Below are positions 48,101 to 57,125 of a stretch of 64,000 nt of DNA, piece by piece. Both the position numbers and the translations under genes were made by a program. The DNA comes from Dipteris shenzhenensis (Eukaryota > Polypodiophyta > Polypodiopsida > Gleicheniales), in NCBI GenBank assembly GCA_047967505.1, contig CM106538.1; one strand, given 5' to 3'. The notes under the pieces were generated by a model. That model made no database searches. It was not told the origin of the DNA and saw only the letters and a list, made by a program, of their open reading frames with translations. The first letter of the stretch is position 1, and the number at the start of each line of letters is the position of its first letter.

Positions 48101-51100
48101 CTTTTATACTATGGGCTACACCCACTGTTGGGCGCTGATGACGTCAGTGGGGATGTCATAGTAGCTAGTCCCTGCTATGTGTGATGGAGTTTATGGTTTT
48201 CAATCTTATGAGTGATTCTCGTGAGATTGAAACTGCACTATGTTGTGTTTTTAGAGGATGAGTTTGGGAATGTTCCTGGATTCATCTAGGTATAAGTTTT
48301 TCGTGAAGATCGATTTGGGAGTGCACTATCATCTGATAAGGGAATTTGAGAAAGATGTTTAGAAGACTACATTTTGTACAAGATTCAGCTATTATTTATG
48401 AGTTTGCAGTTCTTCCATTTGGTCTCAGTAATGCACCACCAATTTTCCAATAGTTGATCAACAATGTATTTTGTCCATACCAGGGAAAGTTTGTTGTGGT
48501 CTTTCTTGATTACATCTGGATCTATTGTAAGTCTCTTTTAGAACATGGACACCATCTGCATAGAAAAGAGCAACTCTTTGTAAGTCTCTTTTAGACCATG
48601 GACACCATTTGCATAGAAAAGAGCCTTCTCCTTTAGTGCTAGCCTTCGTCATGGCTGAGTCTGCCCTTCACCTCCAGCTGTTATAAGATTTCTTGGAGAG
48701 CAAAAAGCAAGAAAAAGCTAAAGGCTAATTTTGCGTGAAAAGCAGTAAAAGCTGAAAAGCTCAAAAAAGTCTCAAAAAGCAGCAAAAAGCTTAAAAACGA
48801 ATTTAAAAGTTGTGCTAAATAAATACTTTTTAATTTTTTGAAATCAAAACCACTCTACCCCTAATTAATTAATGGGCCTAACACAAATGCACATTTAGAT
48901 TTACTCTGATCAAAACTTGGCCTAGACAATTCCGAATTTTCCCAAACTGAACCCGTCCTTTAGCTCTTGATGTGGCTAACACAATGGTGCACATGTGTGA
49001 CTGTGTGCTAGACCTAGCAGTACTGACGGTTATTCCTCTCGTAACTCTTATGCGGATAGTTAGGCTAGGCTATGTGTCAAGGATTTTCAGATTCTGAAGA
49101 TGCCTCTCGGTTTATATGACGTGATCTGCCTTCATTGAGCTAAGCATCATTGCTTAATACTCCGAGGCTTACCCCCAGAGCCAAACTGAAGGTGCTAGGA
49201 ATGAACTAAGAGTATTGAAGGCCCAGTGGGTGCTAGGAAACCATAGGGGATGTGTGGAGCATCATCATTCTCATATGGCATGTTGATAATATAATATCAG
49301 GTGGAGGGTGATTGGGCAAGGAATAGTCATTCGACTCGTGACTTCACGAATGTGAAGTCCACCCCATGCACTAGCTCCCATCATCTTGTCACGAGATATG
49401 ACTAATATGGATCCATCACCATACTGAAGATGGTGTAATCAAGACCTCACCAAAGACGGTAAAATAATTAAGTCATACTAAAAGATGACAAATGACACTG
49501 AAGATGAATGACGTCAGGCTGAGGATGACATAGACGTACTGAAGGTGCTAAAGGCTATACTGAAGGAAACATAAAGTAGCCTTTAAAATAATAAGAAAAA
49601 GGATAGATTAGAGCTCCTCTCTTTGCTCGCGTTGTTTTTGTTTCCTTTTCTCCTGTGTATGTGCACTTGTGTGTGACTTCTTTGAATTTTTTACATGCTT
49701 AAATGCTTAGCTTTTGGCTTGTTCTTTGAATCGCTGCAATTAATAAGTGTAAAATTATAAAAAGCTAAAAACTAATTGTGGGGGTTTATATTTTTTGAAA
49801 ACTGCTCATAATAAAGTTAGCTAGCTTTTAAAATAACACAAAAAGAGTAGAAGGAAGCTTCGTTCTTTTCTGGATTTGTTTTTATTCTTTTTCTCCCGTG
49901 TGCTTGTGCATGCGCGAGCATGTGTGGTTCTCTCGTCTTTGATCTTCATTTGTCTTTTGGTTTGGTTTATATTACTAAGCTCTGAATATGCAGAAGCCTC
50001 TAGAGTCCATCAGACTATGGTCACCATGAGATTATAATCTTTGCTTTGGATATTAAGCTTCAATGTTCATGCTTACTTGTTTCACATTGGTATTAAGACT
50101 TTCAGTTTACTTTGAAGTTTGATTATTTTTATACATTCTCTTGATTTTTGTTATTCTAACAAGTTATTCAAAGAGACACGTTCTGAACATATTGTCCACA
50201 TCATTGGACTTTGCATTGACGCTTGAAGACCCATTATCTAAAAAAGGGAAATTTCAAGTAGTAAGAGTGACAAAAATCCTGGCATTTGCAGCAGTTTGAA
50301 GAATATCTGATTCAAAATATCCAAGAAACAAGGAAATGCTTGGTTGGGTGACTTGTCAGATTCATTTACTGGCTTGTTAAGTGTAACCTTTTCATCAGTT
50401 TCATGAGGCGTTGGTGGTGCTTACAAGAAACTAAGGAATGCTTCTTGAGCAACGTTGTTGGCAGGACAGATTCATTGGTTTGCTCGTGAATAATGTTGGT
50501 TTGGCATTGTCAGAACCAACTTCCGATGTATTTGGTGAACCTGATTTTCAAAATATGTTGAGCTTGCTCTGGGACCTACAAAGTTTGTGCTGGTAGCAAG
50601 TGCTAAGGGTGGGGCAAAAGTACTAAGAGAGAAGCAAGAGGACTGGTTGATCTTGCAAATTACTCCATCTCTTTTTCATAAGATTCTAACTGGAATTTTG
50701 AAATTATATTCACAGGTAAAGGAGATGGATTATGTGAAAGGGGGACTTGGTTGGAAAGTCTGGGGCACTGCTTTGCTTTTGTCTTGGAAGCTTGTGGAAG
50801 TGCAGGAAAGCTTTCGGGGTAAACGCATACTGGAGCTTGGGAGTGGTTGTGGCCTTTGTGGCTTACTGGTTGCAAAGCTAGGAGCTGCCGAGGTTATTTT
50901 GTCTGATTGTGACCCTGACATTATTTTGAACCTCTGCTACAATGCCTTTCATCTCTGTGCAGAGAATTCCTCAACAAGTCTCAAGGCACCATGTAATGCT
51001 GGCAGTCCTAGTTTGATTAATAAAATATCCTGTTATGATTACACATATGAAGGAGGTGCAAAAGAGAGTGCCTGTGATGCTTACCCTTGCAGGGTTCGAG

Positions 51101-52466
51101 TGCGCTGGCTAGACTGGTTGGATGATCCTTCTGAATTCCCAAGCAAGTTTGTGAAAGAACTAAATGAGGCGAGGTCACAAAACTTGGCTTGCCTTGAGAG
51201 CTTTTTCTTGTTGATTTGATTTCCCACTCAGACAATTTCTTGTTTGATGGGTATTAAAGTGTTCCATAAGATCTGTACATCCTCATTTGCCAACTGCAGC
51301 ATGTTGCACCATCAAAGCTACCATCTGTTTACAAACCTGCATAAAATGTCAAAGTGATAGAAACTACCAATTTTAGTGTTTGTGTTTTCCCTTTCACTTA
51401 GACAGCCTTGCAGTGTTTCAAGAATGTAAATTTTCCTGGAGAGTCTTGTATGTTGGAGATGACATTGAAAAAGTCTTTGTCGATTCATAGGGTTTAACTT
51501 TTTGCTGTGACCATTTTGAACTAGTGTCTATCTTACCATCTTTGTTAAGCTTAATATTCTATGAATATACCGTTTGCTGAGAAAAGTAGAACCCAAAAAG
51601 TTAACACCTCAAAGCCAGTTTTCATTGTCATGATTGTTTTGTGCTACTTCAGTTGCACAAAATAACTCACTGCTTTGTAAACAGAAAAAGAATGCTATAT
51701 ATGTTTATGATGCTGTGGTGATTTCTTGAAATCTTTTGAGAGTCACCGTTATTTCTTTTCAACAGAATGGTACATTCCATCCTGCGTTGGACATGAATGA
51801 TAAATTCGATTTGGTTATTGGAAGTGATCTCATTTATAACCACTACACCCTGCAGTCTTTGGCGGTAAGTTGTATCATTATGTATTCTCATTTCAAGATA
51901 TCTAATTATGGTCGTGTTTGCATGGATTAGTTTTTCCCCTAATCTGCTTGGCAATTATGTATCATATATCCAGGGGGTAATTCAACGAAGACTATCAAGT
52001 GTAAATGGTCAGGCGCTTTTTGCTGCACCAGTACGAGAACCTAAGGAGTTGGACGACTTTTTGAGAGAGTTGGATCAGCTAGGAATGGACACACAAGTGG
52101 AACACTGCAATGAGCATCAGTGGAACAAGTGCATGGCTGCTATGGGTGCAGTGCAGGAAGGAGGTACCCTTCATGGTATAGATCAATATGAGGGAGGTTT
52201 AATTATCGTAAGTGTCACACATAAGGTGATTTTATAAGTGAACTGCAGCTCAGAGCTAAAAAAGAATGGTTTGGATAGGCTGTTCCAATTCCTCTTTTTG
52301 GGGGTGTGTGTGTGGAGCGGGGCAGGGGGGGGGGGGTCGGGGGTTGTTGCAGTCAGATAGCCAATCCACTCGCTTGTGTATTCTTATTTCACCTTTATAC
52401 AACATGTAAACTACTCGGTACTTTCTATCAATTCAGACAACGGATTTTGCAGAGGCGTTTGAATGA
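41836..52466 (+). CDS. Probable SAM-dependent (METTL/Methyltransf_16-type) methyltransferase, multi-exon
   Basis: The core is clear. Exon 50716 to about 51150 has DYVKGGLGWKVWGTALLLSW, the SAM-binding motif LELGSGCGLCGLL (near 50830-50865), the acidic strand VILSDCDP and VRWLDWLDDPSEF. Exon 51766-51864 has FDLVIGSDLIYNHYTLQSLA. Exon 51974-52207 has GVIQRRLSSVNGQALFAAPV and the C-terminal sheet. Last exon 52437-52466 ends TTDFAEAFE-stop. The three introns from 51865 on are GT-AG or consistent and all phases fit. The donor after exon 50716 is unsettled: a phase-0 site near 51145 (TTT|gtgaaa) or a GC donor near 51165. Probable exon 1 is 41836-42135 (MAEEPAMDDDDDLES..., donor CAA|gtaggc). A phase-compatible exon 2 begins at 45068. 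Joining these to the core is inference. The family methylates protein lysines or similar; the substrate is unknown. Its introns carry several retroelements. Confidence 0.75.
43350..43910 (+). pseudogene. Degenerate duplicate of the candidate exon-2 region
   Basis: This block resembles 44108-45420. Shared landmarks are 'gatccctctct', 'acaaaagaggttgggat', 'cctcagtgca' and 'aaagaatcttggcaaac'. The equivalent of the exon start has lost its acceptor context and carries stops (for example TAG within 'ctgcttagatagc'). It lies upstream in the same orientation and looks like the decayed copy of a tandem duplication. Confidence 0.65.
44809..44983 (+). pseudogene. Ty1/Copia reverse transcriptase N-terminal scrap
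   Basis: Across two frameshifts the plus strand reads AYVVQEVELTCFEKALEKPE, KWEDAMDKEMAAL and NETWEVVPLPKDKKAIGC, the segment just before the Copia RT palm. It lies within about 760 bases (44225-44984) that separate halves of the second duplication copy, so it was inserted after the duplication. Confidence 0.8.
45068..45390 (+). CDS. Candidate second exon of the methyltransferase gene
   Basis: An open frame follows the acceptor tttatttctcagtgcag, in phase with the donor at 42135: IDSSLQRGDSMSTPAQVANS, FQLKESWQTIIPSSTILNWK, FVSQLPSSITLKVQDLFQKQ. It closes at a TAG at 45398-45400. The duplicated upstream copy has stops while this copy is open, which hints at selection. No domain is recognised. 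The 3' boundary is unresolved: CAGAGA|gtgatg near 45290 and CTTAAA|gtgcaa near 45347 are phase-compatible donors for the exon at 50716. Confidence 0.4.
45840..46041 (+). pseudogene. Ty3/Gypsy reverse transcriptase, left half
   Basis: The plus strand reads WQLQEYFRLGQV, stop, PSKSLWGAGVLLVKKKDTSM, CLDYKGPNKLAIKNSLP, stop, MDDLIDGIFEAKDF. These are the fingers and first palm blocks of a Gypsy RT. It breaks exactly before the catalytic KIDL block, which reappears at 48304 after a tandem-repeat insertion. Confidence 0.85.
46042..48298. repeat. Tandem array of four 520-560-bp units plus a partial fifth
   Basis: Units start with 'gagtgRctcKYgtgag' at 46043, 46602, 47149, 47671 and 48210, giving lengths 559, 547, 522, 539 and a partial 89. 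Each has the blocks 'gaaactgcactatgttgtg', 'tagatttagatttagatgct', 'tcatggctgagtttgccctt' and, except where deleted in unit three, 'cacccactgttgggcg'. A small hairpin, ATGACATC...GATGTCAT, follows. The array splits a Gypsy RT and is bordered by TTTCG on both sides (46037-46041 and 48299-48303), as expected of a target-site duplication. A further stray piece of the unit lies at 48626-48677. No protein is encoded. Confidence 0.9.
48299..48560 (+). pseudogene. Ty3/Gypsy reverse transcriptase, right half
   Basis: Continues the fragment at 45840-46041: FVKIDLGVHYHLIREFEKDV, then a shifted frame with YEFAVLPFGLSNAPPIFQ, stop, LINNVFCPYQGKFVVVFLDY and CKSLLEHGHHLH. The catalytic DD appears as DY. 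Similarity ends near 48560, where the 'aagtctcttttaga' segment is itself duplicated. Confidence 0.85.
48690..48800. repeat. AAAAGC-rich low-complexity tract
   Basis: Irregular repetition of 'aaaaagc' and 'aaaagct' words over about 110 bases. Similar words return near 49755. It lies in the large intron of the methyltransferase gene model. Confidence 0.6.
48801..50715. other. Remaining intron sequence
   Basis: AT-rich sequence with short 'actgaagatg'-type repeats near 49430-49565. The frame starting at 50587 runs through the acceptor ttatattcacag at 50715 and is intronic before that point. A polypyrimidine tract and acceptor precede the core exon. Confidence 0.4.
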
Positions 52467-52566
52467 AATGATTGCGAGTTGCCAAACACATATACTTGAA
52501 CTTAAGAAAGACTTATACAGCTTAAACACAAAGTGACATCATTGGAAATTGCAATATGATTGAGGG

Positions 52567-53771
52567 GCCAAGACGCCCCCCCCCCTTAGCCAGGCTCACT
52601 TTATTCTTGAAAATGGAGATACAAGACCAAGGTGCAATGCACCTTCCAAACTGATGAACTTAGTGAAAGCCTAGGACCTAGATACAAGACTCAAGAGCAT
52701 ATGTACAAGGTAGACAACAAAAAGGAGGACTCCAAGCTCAGGTTTCAACTCTTGGCTTGCCCAATCCACAAGGAAGAAGTTTGCAACAATCGCCACTTAC
52801 ATCCAACATTAGAGGCAAGCACTAGTTTCTAGAAAGATAGTAGAAACAACATGAAATAGTGTTGTAAATGAGATAAACTTGACAATACAGACTCCCTTCG
52901 TGACTTGATCATTTTGTAGATGAAGTCCTTGATGCCTCTGAAGCTATCTTGGGTGAGGAGAGTGTGGAAATGGGACTGGAATGAAAACAGCTTAGAAAAA
53001 ACAGCGTGTAGGCTAGAGAGAGAAAGCTTTTATGGAGTGATAGCTGTAGAGAGAGTGTGTCAATGTTGATCCCAAGGGAGGGGATGTAAGAGAGGAGCTG
53101 TTGCTGTTCCAAAGGTGCACAGAAAGGCAGATTTTTGCAAGGGAAATGGGCTGGAACAATTTTACAATAGAGAGTGAAAGACTGCAGCAGGAGAGAGAAA
53201 GGGATTGTGGCTGCTCCAGACTAGGAGAAGGAGAGAGGATGTTGCTGCTGTTCCAGAAGAGCTGAGAGGGGGCAAATTTCTGGAGAGGAGGGGCTGGAAA
53301 TGGAAAGAGAGAATGTGCTGTTGTAGACAGTGTTGCTGAGGTGAGAGAATGGCCTGGGGAGAAGCTGGCTGCACCCAAGGAGCTGGAGAGGTTCTGCTGC
53401 ATCAACCAAAAGGAGGGAGAAGAAAAGTGACGAATTTTCATGTAGGGAATGAAGGGGAGAGGCCTTCTTTTATAGGCTCAGTCCCCCCCTCCTAGGCTTA
53501 GAGTGGAAGGTGGACACTTGTCCCTGATTTTTGGTGGGCTGCAGTCCCAAAGAGGACAGTCCACAATCTGCCCCAAATCTGCCAGATTTGGGGCTAGACG
53601 CTTGGCTTGCATGCCCTGCCACTTGCCATGCATGCTGCCACATGTGTGGGACAAGTGGACTGACCTGCCAGCTTAGATTCCATGTGGCAGTCTGCCACGT
53701 GTCACTCCCAAAAACCCTAAAATTTCAAAGTTGTCATAATTTAATTTTGATCGCACCCACGGGTTCCTAAC
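52567..53771 (-). mobile_element. LTR-like sequence (solo or orphan LTR)
   Basis: On the minus strand the sequence begins TGTTAGGAACCCGTGGG at 53771, a typical LTR start. It has a G-box (CACGTG near 53695), a TATA box, then a pyrimidine-rich transcribed-looking region (the Ser/Pro-rich frames at 53013-53441 are its translation). It peters out near 52567 in 'ggcgtcttggcccctca'. No polypurine tract precedes it, no primer site follows, and no matching second LTR or target duplication was found. Hence a solo or truncated LTR. It lies about 100 bases from the methyltransferase stop codon on the opposite strand. Confidence 0.45.
53467..53474 (-). promoter_or_regulatory. TATA box inside the LTR-like sequence
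   Basis: TATAAAAG on the minus strand, about 300 bases after the presumed LTR start. A pyrimidine-rich CTCCCCTTCATTCCC lies about 25-30 bases downstream as a likely transcription start. Transcripts from it would run leftward, antisense to the methyltransferase 3' end. Confidence 0.45.
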
Positions 53772-54230
53772 AGCTTGGACTATCTATTGACGTACTCTAA
53801 GGTCATAATTGAGCCATACTGAGCTCATTTGTTTGTCGTCTTATCTTGCATTACCATTACTCTTGGCATGCTACTAGGCCCACACCCAAAGCTCAGGGAA
53901 CATTCTCTTGAATGGTTCCTAGGTCAGTATGCAATCTGTGCATTTGATTGGTCCCATGTTTGGGTACTCAGGTGGGGTGTGGTTTCCAGATGTCCCTCTT
54001 AAAGAGAGGCCATCACTCTTGTGGGTCACTAATGCCCATAACCCCAAGCAAGGGGGTCCACCTTCAAATGCTAGACCTAGTCCCCATTGACCGTAACTGA
54101 ACAGTAGGAAAACATTTCATTTCTTAATAAGCATACTATTGAAAAACAAAAAGAAATAGTACCAAGCAAGTGGATACATGTTGTTGAAGCAGGATGACAT
54201 TCCCTCCGTCTTTCATTCGGTTGTCCTCAA
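53772..54230. other. Unassigned spacer
   Basis: About 460 bases between the LTR-like sequence and the Gypsy remnant with no frame or repeat recognised. It may be the 3' untranslated part of the Gypsy element. Confidence 0.35.
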
Positions 54231-55560
54231 CTAAAATGCTTCCTCATAAGCATCCAGGATTTCAGGACACTCCTGAAATGTAGCTCTGTCCACCCATTGG
54301 GCATCGGTGGATGGGAGCCCTCTGAACTTCAAAAGGTACATCTTGCGAGTCATGCCTCGACGTCCTGTAGTGAAGTTATGGAGAATAATTTGCTCTGGGA
54401 TCAACAAGATCTGAGTGTCCTCTACTTCAGGTGCATCATCCAGTGTGGGCTCTTGAGGTGGTTCCCCAATGAAGGGTTTCACCAAGCTTACATGGAAGAC
54501 ATCGTGGATCTTCCAATGCTCTGGAAGTCTCAATCGGATTGAGACATCATTTATTACCTACAACACCTGAAAAGGACCATAATATTGAAAGGATAGCTTG
54601 AAGTAGATGTGCTTTTTGCTCACTTTGGTTTTTAATCGGGCTTTCTCAAATTTCAATTAGACCCATTGGCCTTCTTTCACTGCAAACGCCCTCCGTCTTT
54701 TATTTGCAGCTGCTCTTTGTTTCTCCTATGCCTTTTGAATGGCTGCTCGAACCATGGCATAAGCAGAGTCATAATCCTCCACGAATCGATCAACGGCAAA
54801 GATTTTCTCTTTTGTTTGCATGAGTGGAGTTGGTAAAGATCTACCATATACAATTTCGAAAGGAGCTTTTCCAGTGGAGGAATGAATTGTGTTGTTATAA
54901 GCAAACTCCACAAGAGAAAGGAATTTCTCCCAAAAGGTTTGTTGGTCATGCACACAAAATTTCAGCAAATCCAAGAGTGTACTATTCGTAACTTCAGTTT
55001 GGCCATCCATTTTGAGGTGAAAAACTGAGGAGAAACTTAGAAGAGTTCCAAGGTTCTCAAAAAAAGCCTGCCAGAAGTTACTAGTGAACTTTGAGTCTCT
55101 ATCTAATACTATAGACTTCGGCATGCCGAGAATTACATCTGATCCTTGAAGTGGTGCCACCATGAAGGGTAGATGATCCAAGTACCCTTGGATGTGTACC
55201 CGAAGCTTGCCGATGATGGGATACACCTTCTATTCTTAGTTCTTGAAGGCTGCAATTGCCTCCAAGGCTTCTCCTTTATCCTCTGGGGCTATCCCCAAGT
55301 TCTGTGCCATCTCATGAGAAATAAAGTTGTGAGTAGCTTCACTATTGAACAAAAACAAAGCGGATTGATCCTTTACTTGACCCCATGTTTTCAACAAACT
55401 ATGGGTGTCGTTTACACCATAATGTTTGCCTTTGGGAGGGTGGGCGAATTCTCTTGCCTTATATGTGTAGTAATCATTGGTAGATGGAAGATCACGATCA
55501 GTCCAAGCAGATAGAGCACCTCAGGCTTCAGCACAGTAGAGCAACAAGGTCCATTGTCCA
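54231..55560 (-). pseudogene. Internally deleted Ty3/Gypsy element: protease joined to integrase and chromodomain-like end
   Basis: Minus strand, from 55440: LKTWGQVKDQSALFLFNSEA, THNFISHEMAQNLGIAP (protease; the catalytic Asp position is not Asp), two stops near 55228, then the frame 55226-54726. This frame starts as protease (YLDHLPFMVAPLQGSDVILG) and passes without a break at MP into the second half of integrase (KSIVLDRDSKFTSNFWQAFF, DGQTEVTNSTLLDLL, AYNNTIHSSTGKAPFEIVYG). Reverse transcriptase, RNase H and the first half of integrase are absent. The C-terminal part (54720-54231) has LKFEKARLKTKV, HWKIHDVFHVSLVKPF and a chromodomain-like end (YLLKFRGLPSTDAQWVDRAT). The join coincides with the palindrome CGGCATGCCG at 55119-55128. 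Confidence 0.85.
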
Positions 55561-56100
55561 ACTTTCAATCACAAATCAGATCCGGTGAGAGACAAGATGA
55601 AGGGACTAGGACTGGGGAGGGGTTGAAAGGATAAGGGTTGAGTAGTGAGCACGAGGGGAGGAAAGGTAAGAGGGATAGGCGTCAAAAGTTCAACGTGCTA
55701 AATTGCATTTTCTTAGTGCTGCTAAACCAAGTTTAAGGAGTTAGTTATAATTTAAAAATCTAAACGTTTAAAAATTAATGTTAGACTAAGCCAAGTGGCC
55801 ACTTGTAGGGGGTCCTAACTCTTCATAGCTTTTATGTTTCTATCACAAATTTAAAAACCTTTTGCACCCAAATTTCAAAGGTCTTCAATATTTTTAGTGA
55901 AATGTGAAATCAAAATTTTGAATGTTCAATTACATTGTATCAGGGTTTTTTGTGCACAGTGGGTTGAAGTCTTGGATCTGGTTTTCCTTGTTGACATTAC
56001 TGGTGTGTAGGTCTTGGAGAGAGGCTTTAATGCTGAGCAAGGGCTACCTTGGACAACGTTATCATCCAGGTCGTTTGTTAGCATGGCAACTTAGCAAGGT
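55561..56100. other. Unassigned region
   Basis: AT-rich stretch with no supportable gene; probably further Gypsy untranslated sequence on the right side of the deleted element. Confidence 0.3.
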
Positions 56101-56105
56101 GCTTG

Positions 56106-56315
56106 TATGTTGGAAAGAGCATGGGCTTTAGTATCTTGTATCATGGAGTGGTACCCATGTCTCCCGCATGTCATGGTTGTGAGTTGTTTCTTGCAGCTAT
56201 TGGTCTTCTTCCTCATGGTGGTGCCCCTCGTCCACCTCTTATTGGCCTTCTTCTTCATATGGCCCCTCTATGTTGGAGAAGGGCATGGGCTTTAGTATCT
56301 TGTATCATTGAGTGG
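56106..56315. repeat. Short direct repeat, 163 bases apart
   Basis: The 45-base segment 'tatgttggaaagagcatggg...' at 56106 recurs at 56269 with few changes, including 'ctttagtatcttgtatcat'. It is a small tandem duplication. Confidence 0.7.
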
Positions 56316-56710
56316 TATAGATGTCTTTGGTTCCCAGTTGCTCGATTGGTTGATGTTGCGTATCCGTAGTGTCATGTAGTGAAGTGGAGGGTTGTGAGGT
56401 GGGGCATGTGCCTGTGTTTGTGCCTATGATGGTGAAGCTAGGGCTAGTGCTAGGTGCGGTGTTAGGTTGTGATGGCGGGAATGGTTGTGGGGCGGAGCTA
56501 AAGAGATTCCAGGCCGCATCCATATCCTCTAGGTGTACGTTGATGGGGTACGTCGTATGAGAATCATCAAACTAGCTTATGCCAATTTGAATCATATTCT
56601 GAGGGGCTTCGAGGATATTATAATATAATACTATGATGCATGTAAGAGGATACCATTCGTTACTAGCTCAAAAGATGCATTGAAAAATGTATTCAGCATC
56701 ACTTCGACCA

Positions 56711-56986
56711 TTAACTATGTGTTCGAAGAAATTTTGTATGTCTGTTATATCTAGCATAGCATCTTTTGCAAAGCGTAAGTGTTGTAAATTGCTGAGCCAA
56801 TGACTCTGGCTCATGGGTAGCCCATTGTGCAGAAGGATATTGCTCCATTTGATTGGGAAGTGGAAGGGAGATGGTGCGAGAAGAGGAAGGAGTAGCAGAG
56901 TGGGAAAAGACCGAAGAGGCTTCGTTCGTAAGTTCTTCAATTGAGAAGAGGTCGTGGGTGCTGATAGAGTGCGAGGTGGTGGACAT
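56711..56986 (-). CDS. Hypothetical Ser/Thr-rich ORF with a TATA box
   Basis: The 91-codon frame starts MSTTSHSISTHDLFSIEELT and continues FSHSATPSSSRTISLPLPNQ and LAQQFTTLTLCKRCYARYNR. Its amino-acid use looks protein-like, but the family is unknown. A TATATAA box on the minus strand at 57125-57119 lies about 135 bases upstream. An upstream ATG near 57080 opens a different, overlapping frame (to 56668), which counts against simple translation. A further Pro/Ser/Thr-rich frame continues on the same strand at 56523-56305. It could be the disordered N-terminal part of a decayed transposase or gene. Confidence 0.25.
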   Translation of the reverse strand: MSTTSHSISTHDLFSIEELTNEASSVFSHSATPSSSRTISLPLPNQMEQYPSAQWATHEPESLAQQFTTLTLCKRCYARYNRHTKFLRTHS

Positions 56987-57029
56987 GAAGAGAAAATGGA
57001 AGTGAAGGTTGTGAAATTTTGTAAAAAAA

Positions 57030-57113
57030 TTTGGTAGAGTTTTGGTACGATGCCAGGTGAGATCCTACAAAATTTCACTTCCATTTGGTAGAGTTTTGGT
57101 ACGATGCCAGGTG
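57030..57113. repeat. Pair of 30-bp direct repeats
   Basis: 'tttggtagagttttggtacg' followed by 'atgccaggtg' occurs at 57030-57059 and again at 57084-57113, 54 bases apart. They lie between the TATATAA box and the hypothetical ORF on the minus strand. Confidence 0.85.
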
Positions 57114-57118
57114 GTTGT

Positions 57119-57125
57119 TTATATA
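57119..57125 (-). promoter_or_regulatory. TATA-like box
   Basis: TATATAA on the minus strand upstream of the hypothetical ORF at 56711-56986. Only motif and spacing support it. Confidence 0.3.

Noticed and set aside
46042-48298. Regularly repeated units that might suggest a CRISPR-like array
   Set aside because: Units are over 500 bases with no short repeat/unique spacer pattern, and the setting is a plant intron.
53013-53441. 142-codon Ser/Leu-rich frame on the minus strand
   Set aside because: It is the translation of a polypurine/polypyrimidine region inside the LTR-like sequence, with a second similar frame in another phase.
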